DNA of 64,000 nt, taken from positions 122,546 to 186,545 of the forward strand of contig JACDNV010000005.1 of the NCBI GenBank assembly GCA_017656425.1, in the 5' to 3' direction. Under the pieces are notes generated by a model, which saw only the letters and a list, made by a program, of their open reading frames with translations, had not been told where the DNA came from and made no database searches. The translations under genes and the position numbers were made by a program. The stretch's first letter is position 1. Every line of letters begins with the position of its first letter. The DNA is from Candidatus Neomarinimicrobiota bacterium (GTDB lineage: Bacteria; Fidelibacterota; UBA2242; B5-G15). This document shows positions 36,904-46,555 of this stretch, one piece after another.

Positions 36904-37995
36904 TTATTGTCTTATTTTGTAAAACATATAACCCCCTGCAAATAAGTAAATCAGATTAGCGATCCAGACAGATAAAAAAGGGGATAGTACCTTGTGATAG
37001 CCAAGGGATTGCCCGAATTTTACTAATCCGTAGTATATAAAAATTGCAAGCAGGCTAAATCCGGCGCCAAAGGCAATGTCTTTCCTTGGTCTATAAACTG
37101 ATATTGGGATCCCGATGAGTATAACTAGGAAGCATGTCAGTGGGAATGCGTATTTATAATGGAGGTTAACTTCCCACCTAGTTGTGTCATTACCACTTGA
37201 TTTTATCTTTTTTATAAACCTTCTGAGTTCATTGATTTTCATCCCTTCAGGGTCTAATGTCATATATTTTACATCTGCTGGCTTTATACTTAGTTTTATC
37301 AGGCTATCGGTTCCTGTCTTTGCTACTATAGGTTGACCCTCAGAGTCGAGCTCCCGATATACATAATTCTTTATTCGCCAATTTTGCCTTTCGTTGTCCC
37401 AGTGAAGTAATTTTGAGTCAATTCTTTTTAAAAGTCTATTTTCTTCAAAATACTGGATTGAGATTTCTTTCCCGTAACATGCTTCGACGTTGTACCATTT
37501 TATAAATATATTGCAATTTTCAGAGTCCTGGAAGGATAGATCAGTCAGTATATTTTTTTTTCTATATTTTGAACGTTTTAATTCATTTCTTTCAATTTCA
37601 ATTCTTTTTCTATTGGCGGGGATTACTACGTGGTCCTCAAATAAAAAGGAAAAAATTGTGAACATCAACCCAAGAATTAGTATTGGTAGAGAGACTCTGT
37701 ACATACTGATTCCGGCTGATTTTATAGCTGACAGTTCATTATTTTTCTTCATGAAACTTATTGAGAATACTGTTGCAATTAATAGCGACATTGGTAATGC
37801 TATGCTGATGAAAAATGGTAACTGATAAGTATAGTAAAATAATACCATTTTCACAGTTAACTGGTTCTTAATATATATGTCAATTTTTTCAATTAAATCG
37901 ACAATTATAAATATGAATATAAATGTCAATATGACCAAAATAAATAGTTGGAGAAAAGATTTTAGTACAAATTTGTCCAGAACTTTCATTTTCAA
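36904..37995 (-). CDS. lptG: LptF/LptG family permease of the LPS export system
   Basis: A 363-residue YjgP/YjgQ family inner-membrane protein. It has three helices near the N terminus (SFLQLFILVILTFIFIFIIVDL, then the YQLPFFISIALPMSLLIATVFSI pair), a periplasmic beta-jellyroll region of about 150 residues (from FEDHVVIPANRKR to TLDPEGM), and three C-terminal helices including IGIPISVYRPRKDIAFGAGFSLLAIFIYYG. That order is diagnostic of LptF and LptG, which link LptB2 ATPase to LPS transport. A single copy is seen here, with no second permease adjacent. LptF versus LptG is uncertain. Its stop lies beside the repeat array. Confidence 0.88.
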   Translation of the reverse strand: MKMKVLDKFVLKSFLQLFILVILTFIFIFIIVDLIEKIDIYIKNQLTVKMVLFYYTYQLPFFISIALPMSLLIATVFSISFMKKNNELSAIKSAGISMYRVSLPILILGLMFTIFSFLFEDHVVIPANRKRIEIERNELKRSKYRKKNILTDLSFQDSENCNIFIKWYNVEACYGKEISIQYFEENRLLKRIDSKLLHWDNERQNWRIKNYVYRELDSEGQPIVAKTGTDSLIKLSIKPADVKYMTLDPEGMKINELRRFIKKIKSSGNDTTRWEVNLHYKYAFPLTCFLVILIGIPISVYRPRKDIAFGAGFSLLAIFIYYGLVKFGQSLGYHKVLSPFLSVWIANLIYLFAGGYMFYKIRQ

Positions 37996-38092
37996 AATCT
38001 TATTAATTGGTAAAAATCAGTTAAAATTATCAATTACTTGGTTGATTTAAAATTCATTTCTTTTAATTTATTCGATTAATTTTTTGAGCATT

Positions 38093-39958
38093 ATGATTAA
38101 AAATTTATTTAAACTAATTCTTGTCACAATGTCATTATCATCAGCTATCAGTCCAAGATGGAGTGATGAGTTTCATATAAATTTCCCAAAAATCGTGTTG
38201 AGGAATATCCCATTTAAAGTTGAATTTGAAGTTCCAGATCAATATATACATGAAAGTTTGGTTTATAGAGTTGAGAAGAATATTGATACAGTATTAGTAA
38301 AAAATAAATTTTTTAGTGTAGAAAATTTGATTTTTTCTAAGACTGGAAAGAATATACTTGAAATAACAGCAAAGGATTTCTATAAGAGATATTCTATTCG
38401 CGTTATCCCTGGGTTTATAGCCATTGTCCTTCCGCTGGTTGCGATATTGTTTGCACTTTTGGTAAGGGAGATGATTGTAGCACTATTTACAGGCATTTTT
38501 ATCGGTGTGACAATCATTTATGATTACAATGTTTTTAAAGGATTCCTGTACACTTTGAGTGAATATTTAGTAGAAACGGTGACGAATCAGGAACATGCGA
38601 CAATAATATTGTTTACGCTCTTATTTGGTGGGATGATTGGCGTTATTTCTAAAAATGGTGGTATGAATGGCATTGCTATGTCTGTATCTAAATATGCAAA
38701 TAGTCGTCGTAAAGCTCAGTTAGCAACGCTATTGTTAGGACTATTTATATTTTTTGATGATTACTCGAATACACTGATTGTAGGCAATACAATGAGACCT
38801 TTTACTGATAAAATGAAAATCTCAAGGGAGAAACTTGCATATATCGTAGATTCTACTGCTGCACCAGTTGCATGTTTAGCGTTTATTAGCACATGGTCGG
38901 TTTTCCAGATGAGTCTTCTTGAAATACCTTTTGAAATTTATGGTATTAACAGAAGTCCTTATATAGTTTTTCTAAAATCAATTCCATTTAATTTGTATTG
39001 TTTGTTTGCTATATATGTTGTATTTCTGTTGATCATTTCAAAAAGGGACTTTGGTCCGATGTATGATGCGGAGGTAAGAGCTTATAAAGAGAATAAATTG
39101 TTAAGGGATGATGCCCAACCTTTGATGGATGACTCAAAATTTTATGCTAATAAAATAAAGAGAAAAGAAGGCAAATGGATTGATGGTGCGATACCTATTC
39201 TCGTGGTTATAATTGCAACTGTTATAAGTTTATATTTTACAGGGCTTTCGAATCTGAATGGTAAGTTAAAGAATATCATTAATATAATTGGAAGTTCAGA
39301 TGCTTATTCGAGCCTGTTATGGGCATCGACTGTTGGTGGTATAACGGCGATAATTTTATCTCTTTTTAGAAAACTTTTAACATTGAGGGTGGCTATTGAA
39401 GGATGGTTATTGGGCTTGCGATCTATGTTGCTAGGAGTTATAATACTCGTATTAGCATGGACAATAGGACGGGTTTGTCTTGACCTAAAAACAGCTGATT
39501 ATATAATAAATATAACAAAAAATATTATGAAACCCTGGCTCTTACCTTTTGTTACCTTTACTTCGGCTGCACTTGTGAGTTTTTCCACTGGCACTTCTTG
39601 GGGAACAATGTCGATTCTTGTCCCCCTTATATCACCATTAGCTCTTAGATACACAGATGGTAATCCGGATTCTATAATTTTCCTTTCCAGTTTCGCAGCT
39701 ATATTATCAGGTGCTACATTTGGAGATCATTGCTCGCCCATTTCTGATACGACAATTTTATCCTCAGTGGCTTCGAGTTCAGACCATATTGATCATGTTA
39801 GAACTCAATTACCATATGCGATAACAGTTGCCATTTTTTCTGGTATTCTGGGTTATACTCTATTGGGTTTAGGATTGAATTATTTCATAATAATTTTTAT
39901 TATATCAATGATACTGATTTTAGCTGTTTTTTTAATTGGTAAAGAAATAGATAATTAG
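38093..39958 (+). CDS. NhaC family Na+/H+ antiporter with N-terminal extracytoplasmic domain
   Basis: A membrane protein of 621 residues. After a signal-like segment, about 90 residues (SDEFHINFPKIVLRNIPFKV to YKRYSIRVIPG) form a hydrophilic beta-rich domain, then the antiporter part begins. NhaC features are LFIFFDDYSNTLIVGNTMRPFTD, DSTAAPVACLAFISTW, STGTSWGTMSILVPL and SGATFGDHCSPISDTTILSS. I start at ATG 38093, with a TTG three codons earlier as alternative. The substrate could be a Na+/H+ exchange or an amino-acid/H+ exchange. The CARF gene follows 24 bases later on the same strand. Confidence 0.88.
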   Translation: MIKNLFKLILVTMSLSSAISPRWSDEFHINFPKIVLRNIPFKVEFEVPDQYIHESLVYRVEKNIDTVLVKNKFFSVENLIFSKTGKNILEITAKDFYKRYSIRVIPGFIAIVLPLVAILFALLVREMIVALFTGIFIGVTIIYDYNVFKGFLYTLSEYLVETVTNQEHATIILFTLLFGGMIGVISKNGGMNGIAMSVSKYANSRRKAQLATLLLGLFIFFDDYSNTLIVGNTMRPFTDKMKISREKLAYIVDSTAAPVACLAFISTWSVFQMSLLEIPFEIYGINRSPYIVFLKSIPFNLYCLFAIYVVFLLIISKRDFGPMYDAEVRAYKENKLLRDDAQPLMDDSKFYANKIKRKEGKWIDGAIPILVVIIATVISLYFTGLSNLNGKLKNIINIIGSSDAYSSLLWASTVGGITAIILSLFRKLLTLRVAIEGWLLGLRSMLLGVIILVLAWTIGRVCLDLKTADYIINITKNIMKPWLLPFVTFTSAALVSFSTGTSWGTMSILVPLISPLALRYTDGNPDSIIFLSSFAAILSGATFGDHCSPISDTTILSSVASSSDHIDHVRTQLPYAITVAIFSGILGYTLLGLGLNYFIIIFIISMILILAVFLIGKEIDN

Positions 39959-39982
39959 TATTTTTTCAAATGGGAGATTAAT

Positions 39983-41065
39983 ATGCCTTTGTTAGAAGTT
40001 TGTATTGTAAATGATAGTCCAGTAGCGAATTATATAGGAAACCTATTAAAAAAACCTGATGCGGTGGTCTGGATTAAGATGCCGGGGCAAAAAAATAAGA
40101 TATCTAATTTGGAGAGTGTTCTAAGCACTCAGATAAAAGCAGAATTTGAGACCCGAGAGGTTCAGCCAGGAGATATCCATGATTTTATAAAAGTATGCGA
40201 GCAGATTATAAAGGACTACCCACAGTACGATATAATATTGAATGCTTCCGGTGGTGACAGGATTCAGGCGATACTTGCCTACGATATTTTTATGAATGCA
40301 GGGAAAGAAGTTATATTGGTAGATACGGATCATTCCAGAATAGTTGATTTGAAATCCAAGGAAGTTAAATCTTTTCATGCAGCACTTACTGTGAATGAAT
40401 ATGCTGCACTATACGGTGTGAAAGTTTTATCAGGTACACGCTTTGATCCAGAGATTGGGAAGAGAAGTAGTTTGACATATTTTTTGGGAAATAATATAGA
40501 GAAGATTGTTCTTTTCATAGATAAGGTAAGAGCAGAGTGGAATGAACTGGGAGAAGAAAAACCTTCCAGACAGTGGAAACTGAATGATCGTTTCATAAAA
40601 TTTACTATTAATTATGATGCTGAAAAAAAGGCGATGAAATTTAGGTATGGTCAGCAAGACAACGTTAAAACCTGTGAGATAGGAGGAAATGCCTATTCAT
40701 ATATTTTCAATGGTGGATGGTTGAGGGAGCTGGTTTTTCTCAGAGTGCATAGGTCTCAATATGATGATATAAGACTTGATGTTAAGCTTGACAGAAGCTC
40801 TCACTCACTTAGTCCAAAGGCAGAAGCAATTATTGATATCGCAATGCTAAGAGGGTGTAAATTTTATATATTTCAATGTTTTTCCTATCCTATAACAAGG
40901 GAATCTTTTATAGCCTTGAGATCTATTATTCATACAATAAATTTATTTAATGCTCAAGGTTATATATTCGTATCACATCAGCCAAATAGAAGTTTTATAG
41001 AAAATGCACGTGACAATGGTCTTCACGTAATTTCGGGAAAGTACATTGCAAACTTTAATATTTAA
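39983..41065 (+). CDS. CARF-domain protein resembling Card1/DUF1887 with a degenerate nuclease domain
   Basis: A 360-residue soluble protein. The N-terminal half (1-150) looks like a CARF ligand-binding domain: YDIILNASGGDR at 82-93, followed by IQAILAYDIFMNAGKEV, lines up with the NxTGGTKxM loop of Card1/Can2-type proteins as I recall them. The C-terminal half starts with GGWLRELVF (244-252), has D285 in EAIIDIAML, and then FQCF (297-300) where the PD-(D/E)xK nuclease motif should read ECK. So E and K are replaced by Q298 and F300. The tail NARDNGLHVISG also matches. No CRISPR array or cas gene is in the window. It may bind a cyclic nucleotide without cutting. Confidence 0.7.
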   Translation: MPLLEVCIVNDSPVANYIGNLLKKPDAVVWIKMPGQKNKISNLESVLSTQIKAEFETREVQPGDIHDFIKVCEQIIKDYPQYDIILNASGGDRIQAILAYDIFMNAGKEVILVDTDHSRIVDLKSKEVKSFHAALTVNEYAALYGVKVLSGTRFDPEIGKRSSLTYFLGNNIEKIVLFIDKVRAEWNELGEEKPSRQWKLNDRFIKFTINYDAEKKAMKFRYGQQDNVKTCEIGGNAYSYIFNGGWLRELVFLRVHRSQYDDIRLDVKLDRSSHSLSPKAEAIIDIAMLRGCKFYIFQCFSYPITRESFIALRSIIHTINLFNAQGYIFVSHQPNRSFIENARDNGLHVISGKYIANFNI

Positions 41066-41925
41066 AAAAGTGTAATAAGCAATCCACCAGTTAATATAAT
41101 TATACCACCAATTAATCTTTCTTTTATATTCTTTTCATTAAAAAATATCCAGCCAAACAGGATGGCAAAAAGAAGTGAGAAGCGTTTTAAAGAAATCATG
41201 TATGCAACCTGAATTTTTGAAATAGCTATAAAGTGAGTGATAGCCATTATCGCCATAAAAATTCCAATCATAATGTAGCTTTTGCTTCTTTTTAATATTT
41301 TTATATTCTTTTTTTTCGCCTCCATTATCGCAATTGGGGTAAAGAATATAGCAAGTAATGTAAAATAAAATGTCGACATAATAATAGCGTTGGAGTGTTG
41401 AATAGCTAGTTTCCCCAAGGTACCGGTAATTGAATATATTATTGCTACTAAAAACATTAGGAGTGAACCTTTATTCTTAAATATCGCTTTAAATGGTTCT
41501 AAAAAGCCATATCTAGCTCTATCAAGCTGGAGTATGTAAGTCCCCAGTGATACAAGAATCACACCGATGATCCCGTTGACAGAAAGAGTTTCGCCAAGAA
41601 TTATTCTGGGTAGAAATAGTAAAAATATAGGTGTTAGTCCGAGATAGGGGACCGTAAGAGACAGAGGTGCCACTTTTATAGCATACATATACATATATGT
41701 TGATAGTAAATCCATGGCTACGCACAGAATAATAGCGATCCAGAAGGTTAGATCGAGTGATGGTATTTTGGTAAAGAAGAGTGTAGGGAGTAAAAAGGGT
41801 AAAGCAAATGCCTCACGTACCCATGCTATGATCAATGGTGATGAGAATTGAGATTCTTTCTTTGATACTGTGTCGGCAGCAGCAAAAAATAAACCTGATG
41901 TGATTGATAATATGTACCAGATCAT
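41062..41925 (-). CDS. EamA/DMT family transporter
   Basis: A 287-residue inner-membrane protein with about ten hydrophobic helices arranged as two EamA repeats, from the N terminus (ILSITSGLFFAAADTVSKK) to VILVSLGTYIL and from LGKLAIQHSNAI to IIILTGGLLITLF. It belongs to the drug/metabolite transporter superfamily. The helix VAYMISLKRFSLLFAILFGWIFFNEK is the usual end of the second repeat. It is convergent with the CARF gene and the two stop codons overlap by four bases. Substrate unknown. Confidence 0.85.
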   Translation of the reverse strand: MIWYILSITSGLFFAAADTVSKKESQFSSPLIIAWVREAFALPFLLPTLFFTKIPSLDLTFWIAIILCVAMDLLSTYMYMYAIKVAPLSLTVPYLGLTPIFLLFLPRIILGETLSVNGIIGVILVSLGTYILQLDRARYGFLEPFKAIFKNKGSLLMFLVAIIYSITGTLGKLAIQHSNAIIMSTFYFTLLAIFFTPIAIMEAKKKNIKILKRSKSYIMIGIFMAIMAITHFIAISKIQVAYMISLKRFSLLFAILFGWIFFNEKNIKERLIGGIIILTGGLLITLF

Positions 41926-41988
41926 AACTATACCATAAAACAGAGATGAAAAATAAGTTTTAAACGTTATAAATCAAAATAAAAAAGA

Positions 41989-42025
41989 AAAGGGAAGCCT
42001 TATTATTGGGCTTGGGCTTCCCTTT
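41989..42025 (-). terminator. Intrinsic terminator after the DUF5916 gene
   Basis: On the minus strand, AAAGGGAAGCC (arm 42014-42025) pairs with GGCTTCCCTTT (41989-41999) over about 11 bp, followed by TTCTTTTTTATTTT. It lies directly after the DUF5916 gene end. A T run on the other strand is weak, so it mainly serves the minus-strand transcript. Confidence 0.85.
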
Positions 42026-42044
42026 CTCGGGGTGGGGGTAGAAG

Positions 42045-44687
42045 CTAAAAATTTATCAGGTAACTTAGTTTTAGCATTATAGTATTAAATGGTGCTGCTT
42101 TTCTCAAAGATTTTAATTCTCTATCAAAATCAAATATCCCGAAACTATCGTAAGAATCAATATTCTGAGACCAAACTATGTAAAGAAGCGAGCCAGGTGA
42201 GTATTCCCATCGTATTACAAAGTTTGATCTATATTGCCTATAGTTAAAATTGGGATTATCAAAAGATATATCGGTATTACCATCTGTATCAATATCAATA
42301 TTATAAACCTCATTTTCCTCATCGTAGTTTATTTGCGAAGGTGAGTAGGTGTAAAATCTTTTATCAAACTTATCAGCTCTTGGGTTGTTTACCTCTTTAA
42401 ATTCTGAGTATTTTCCAGTAGCTATGAATGGTTCACAGTAAAATTGAAGAGAAAGATTTGGAGTGAGGGTATAATCCAATCGCATTTGGCATGAGATAAC
42501 TTTTTGTTCTATTTTAGAAAATACGTAGTGATTTTTATTATCTACTTCAAAGCAATCTACCCACATCCAATTATTAACAGCGATTCTATAGGATGGTTCA
42601 ATGGAAATTCTCATGTTTTGATGCGGACGAAGTGTCAAGTGAGGATTTATCCACCTGCTATAGGAATTATCTTTACTCTTTGATTGCCCGAGGAAAACGT
42701 TCCCTGCTATATTTTTTCTGTAATCAGATTTAATACCAAACCAGAAGTTATGACTTCTTGGATATTTAATAGAAGGACCTCCTCTTAATGCATTTGTTGA
42801 AATACCACTTAATTCAATGTTATAACCTGTGTGTAGTTCCCAGTAGTTTTTGAACTCAATATGAAAATTGACATTGCCTCCATTACCAAGATTAATTTTT
42901 TCAAAATTGAAAGCTGACCATTGGTTGAAATTAATCTGGTATTCTCTATAGAAATATTTTGGATTTGTTTGAACAAATGCCACCCATGTAAAATGGATAA
43001 TTTGGTCAACCTGTTGCATATATCCGAGGTCATTTATCTCAAAACCTGGACTGGAGGTGACAAGACCTGAGGCAAATCTAAAATGTCCTCCTGCTATTTT
43101 ACCAAAAGCTATTTTATTAGCATATCCTGTAAGGAATGTTCTATTGGAATCAAGATTTACATGTTTTGCATCCGGTCTTTGAAAGTACCTTGCCGAACTT
43201 TGCTGGGTCTCTATCATAGCTTCATTTGAGCCATGGACATATGAATATGCCAGTGCAAAGTCAATCATGTAATTTCTATTCCAGAATAAGTTGGTGAAAT
43301 CAAATCCCATAGTTAGAGCTCTGTCTCGTAAAAAATTAAGTGCAGGATCATCAATCTTTCGGTATGTATAAGTTAAAATTCCCCCGAGAGTTGTATTTCC
43401 ATTTCTAAAGTCCTTTTGAAGTCTTGCAACTGTATAATTCGTCATCGGTTCAACAACCTCTTTCTCTTTTCTACCTGATTTATATCTTATATACGCGTAT
43501 TCACGGTCAGTTTGTGCATTGAGTATTCCAATTGATATTCCATTATTTGTTTTACCGGTGACTTTACTTGCGAAAAGAATTGTTGTCCAGTCGGGTTGAT
43601 TACAGTAGACAGTATCAGAGCTTATGTCGGATTCTACATCTCGCTGAGGAGCTCGTCCTATTCTCCTTGAATAGAATAGGGAGTTTCGAGATAGATCTCC
43701 GTCGCCAATGCCAAGTGAGAAATTAAAAATATTTCTGCCTTCTATAAAAAATGGTCTTTTTTCAGGATAGAACGTTTCAAACGCCGTTAAGTTTAAAACA
43801 CCTGGATCAGCCTCTACCTGACCAAAGTCAGGATTAACAGTCATATCCATAGTTAGATTATTTGTAATACCAATTTTTGCGTCTAATCCAAAGTTTCTTA
43901 AAATATCGTAATTGTTTTTATGTACTTCTGTCCTTAAAAGATTGGATAAGTTAATACCGCCAAGAGTATATGGGTATAGGTAAATTCTTTTTTGCCTTGG
44001 TATATCTGTGATTCCAATTAGGTTTCCATAGTGACTAACCCATCCAGTTTCATTTTTTGACCAATAAGTCCAATACTGTCTCTCATTCTTCCTGGCAATT
44101 TGTCTATAAACCTGTATACCCCACTGTCCTGTGTTATTATTAGAAAATCTCAACTCTTTCATAGGAATCTTGAATTCTACAAACCATCCGTTAGTATCAA
44201 TTCTTGTATCACAAAACCATATAGGGTCCCAGCTCCGATCACTATTATTATCATCGAATCTAATCATATCCATTTTAACACCTATAGGATTTATCCGGAA
44301 TTCGAAAGCTGTCCTGTTGTCATTGTAGCTGTCGATTGATACTGCGACCCAATCCGATGAAGAGTAAGAATCTCTTCGGGTAAGATATGCCTTTATTTTG
44401 TCTGGTTTCGAATCATAACAATAAACAAAGACATATAAAAATTTATTATCATAAGCTACCTGAAAATAAGTTGGTTCAGAACCAGGTTTCCCCTCCTCAG
44501 GTTCCCTTTGAATAAAACCTCCTGCTTTCTGTGCTCTTTGCCAGACAGGATCATCAGGTTTACCGTCAATTATTATTACTTCCCCAGGCATAAGCTTTTC
44601 TGCCTTTATTGTCTTTTCCGAGGGGAAAAGCTCAGAATAAACTATTGTTAAAAAAAGTAACCAGATAATTTCAAGTTTTCTTATCAT
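42045..44687 (-). CDS. DUF5916 outer membrane protein with N-terminal CBM9-like domain
   Basis: An 880-residue protein with a signal peptide. Residues about 25-220 resemble a family 9 carbohydrate-binding domain (IDGKPDDPVWQRAQK, VAYDNKFLYVFVYCYDS, TRRDSYSSSDWVAVSIDSYNDNRTAFEF, WFVEFKIPMKELRF), which is the start of the DUF5916 family. The remainder has many aromatic beta strands and the DUF5916 landmarks GLDAKIGITNNLTMDMTVNPDFGQVEADPGVLNLTAFETFYPEKRPFFIEG. A barrel end is seen at MLKLSYLINF. It is transcribed away from the GH1 gene. Possible polysaccharide binding or import is inference. Confidence 0.85.
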   Translation of the reverse strand: MIRKLEIIWLLFLTIVYSELFPSEKTIKAEKLMPGEVIIIDGKPDDPVWQRAQKAGGFIQREPEEGKPGSEPTYFQVAYDNKFLYVFVYCYDSKPDKIKAYLTRRDSYSSSDWVAVSIDSYNDNRTAFEFRINPIGVKMDMIRFDDNNSDRSWDPIWFCDTRIDTNGWFVEFKIPMKELRFSNNNTGQWGIQVYRQIARKNERQYWTYWSKNETGWVSHYGNLIGITDIPRQKRIYLYPYTLGGINLSNLLRTEVHKNNYDILRNFGLDAKIGITNNLTMDMTVNPDFGQVEADPGVLNLTAFETFYPEKRPFFIEGRNIFNFSLGIGDGDLSRNSLFYSRRIGRAPQRDVESDISSDTVYCNQPDWTTILFASKVTGKTNNGISIGILNAQTDREYAYIRYKSGRKEKEVVEPMTNYTVARLQKDFRNGNTTLGGILTYTYRKIDDPALNFLRDRALTMGFDFTNLFWNRNYMIDFALAYSYVHGSNEAMIETQQSSARYFQRPDAKHVNLDSNRTFLTGYANKIAFGKIAGGHFRFASGLVTSSPGFEINDLGYMQQVDQIIHFTWVAFVQTNPKYFYREYQINFNQWSAFNFEKINLGNGGNVNFHIEFKNYWELHTGYNIELSGISTNALRGGPSIKYPRSHNFWFGIKSDYRKNIAGNVFLGQSKSKDNSYSRWINPHLTLRPHQNMRISIEPSYRIAVNNWMWVDCFEVDNKNHYVFSKIEQKVISCQMRLDYTLTPNLSLQFYCEPFIATGKYSEFKEVNNPRADKFDKRFYTYSPSQINYDEENEVYNIDIDTDGNTDISFDNPNFNYRQYRSNFVIRWEYSPGSLLYIVWSQNIDSYDSFGIFDFDRELKSLRKAAPFNTIMLKLSYLINF

Positions 44688-44850
44688 TATATATAACCTC
44701 TTTTGTTTTCAATTTTCGTAAATGGGACTAAATAAAGTGGTCAAAAGTTGCCCGTGTAATTTAATAAATAATTTCTTTCTATTTCTTTTTCTTGTGATTT
44801 AATATTAACTGTTATATTTTAAAAGTTATTTTATTGAAAAAAGTGATTTT

Positions 44851-46275
44851 ATGCTATTGATTATATATCTAATCCTTTTAATAATACTAATTTCAATATA
44901 TTTAAACTTAAAATATCCAGCCATTTCATGGGATTTAAAAAATATTGATAAGAGAGATTTAATTTTCCCTAATGATTTCCTGTGGGGTGTTGCAACATCT
45001 GCACATCAGGTAGAAGGTAATTGTACGAGCAATGATTGGTTTCTATGGGAAAATAGTATTGATGAGGAAGGTTGTCCAAGAGTAAGATTTGGACATAGAT
45101 CAGGTTTATCATGCGATCACTGGAATAGATATAAGGAAGATATAAAGCTTATAAAAGAGCTTGGTTGTAATTCCTATAGATTTTCAATAGAATGGAGTAA
45201 GGTAGAACCAGAAAGAGGAATATGGTCTCGGGAGGCTTTGGATCATTATAAAGCTCTTTGTGAAGGACTTAGGGATTCAGAAATTAAACCTTTTGTGACA
45301 TTACATCATTTTACAAATCCGATCTGGATCTGGGAGATAGGTGGTTTTGAGAATAGAGATACGGTGGATTACTTTATAGATTATGTTGCGAAGGTTGTGG
45401 ATGAACTGAAAGAATATGTTGATTTCTGGATGACTTTTAATGAACCACTAGTTTATGTAATTATGGGCTGGATATATGGTAAATTTCCACCAGGGAAAAA
45501 GGATTTAATACTATCAGTCGAGGTATTAATGAATATTTTAGAGGCTCATTGTCTTGCATACAGGACTATTCACGAGCTGGATAATGTTGATAGTGATGGT
45601 GATGGAATAAACTGTAGCGTCGGTATAGCCAAAAGTGCTCAGATATTTGATCCATATCGTAGATGGTATTTACCCGATTGGATTGTGTTTTATTACTTGG
45701 ATAATTTCTTTAATGAATCTTTTATCGAGTCATTATTAACGGGTGAATATAGATTACATATTCCATTTAAAGTAAATCTTAAGAAAAGTATTCCAGGTTT
45801 GAAATATTCATATGATTGGATAGGAATTAATTACTACACACGAATATTGTGCGGTTTTTCATTAAAGAGACAGTGGGGATTGTTGCTGGAAAATACAAAG
45901 AGTCTACCGATATCGGATATGAACTGGACAGTATATCCTCAGGGATTATATCGGACTCTTATAAAATATCGGAAACTCGGGGTACCTATTTTTATTACTG
46001 AAAATGGTATAGCAACGGAGAATAAAAATCTAAGGAGAGATTTTATTTTATATCATGTTGACGCTATGCATGAAGCACTTCTTGATGGAGTTGATATTAG
46101 AGGTTATTTTTATTGGTCATTGATGGATAATTTTGAATGGGCTGAGGGTTTTACTAAAAGATTTGGATTGTATCATGTGGATTTTAAAACTTTGAAGCGC
46201 AGGCTCAAAGAGGGTAGTAATATTTATAAAGAAATTATTCAATTAAATAGGCAAAAGGAGTTTTGTGAAAAGTAA
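44851..46275 (+). CDS. Glycoside hydrolase family 1 (beta-glucosidase-like), membrane anchored
   Basis: A 474-residue GH1 protein. Residues 1-21 form a hydrophobic anchor, which most bacterial GH1 enzymes lack. Then FPNDFLWGVATSAHQVEG opens the catalytic domain, with the acid/base Glu in WMTFNEPLVY, NYYTR, and the nucleophile Glu in IFITENGIAT. The C-terminal GYFYWSLMDNFEWAEGFTKRFGLYHVDF is typical. Candidate substrates are beta-glucosides or galactosides. It starts 163 bases from the divergent DUF5916 gene, which also looks carbohydrate-related. Confidence 0.92.
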   Translation: MLLIIYLILLIILISIYLNLKYPAISWDLKNIDKRDLIFPNDFLWGVATSAHQVEGNCTSNDWFLWENSIDEEGCPRVRFGHRSGLSCDHWNRYKEDIKLIKELGCNSYRFSIEWSKVEPERGIWSREALDHYKALCEGLRDSEIKPFVTLHHFTNPIWIWEIGGFENRDTVDYFIDYVAKVVDELKEYVDFWMTFNEPLVYVIMGWIYGKFPPGKKDLILSVEVLMNILEAHCLAYRTIHELDNVDSDGDGINCSVGIAKSAQIFDPYRRWYLPDWIVFYYLDNFFNESFIESLLTGEYRLHIPFKVNLKKSIPGLKYSYDWIGINYYTRILCGFSLKRQWGLLLENTKSLPISDMNWTVYPQGLYRTLIKYRKLGVPIFITENGIATENKNLRRDFILYHVDAMHEALLDGVDIRGYFYWSLMDNFEWAEGFTKRFGLYHVDFKTLKRRLKEGSNIYKEIIQLNRQKEFCEK

Positions 46276-46515
46276 TACTCTGATTATCTTATTGTTAGAT
46301 TTTTACCAAGTTGAATTTACTTACTAATTATAGGCGAGTGTTATACTTGGTTGATTTGATAAGTCGAAGATGCATTATCGTTGCTGATCTAATCCCTGAT
46401 GGTTGTGCAATAGTGCTTAATATGAATATGGCCTATAATGAGAGAAACAGTCTTTACTCTGACGTGTAGATTCTGGTAATAAAAATTATTTAGCTGGCTA
46501 AAGGAGTATATAGGG
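46276..46515 (+). other. Intergenic stretch with a possible peptidase fragment
   Basis: No complete gene. In the frame 46347-46469 a 41-codon segment reads LISRRCIIVADLIPDGCAIVL and ends in a stop. This resembles the N-terminal RRxxLxxxxPDGxAIVL motif of Xaa-Pro aminopeptidases, so it could be a remnant. Support is weak. The region ends where the repeat element begins. Confidence 0.25.
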
Positions 46516-46555
46516 TGTTAAGCGCAATGGCTCAATACAGAATGCAAAATGCAGA

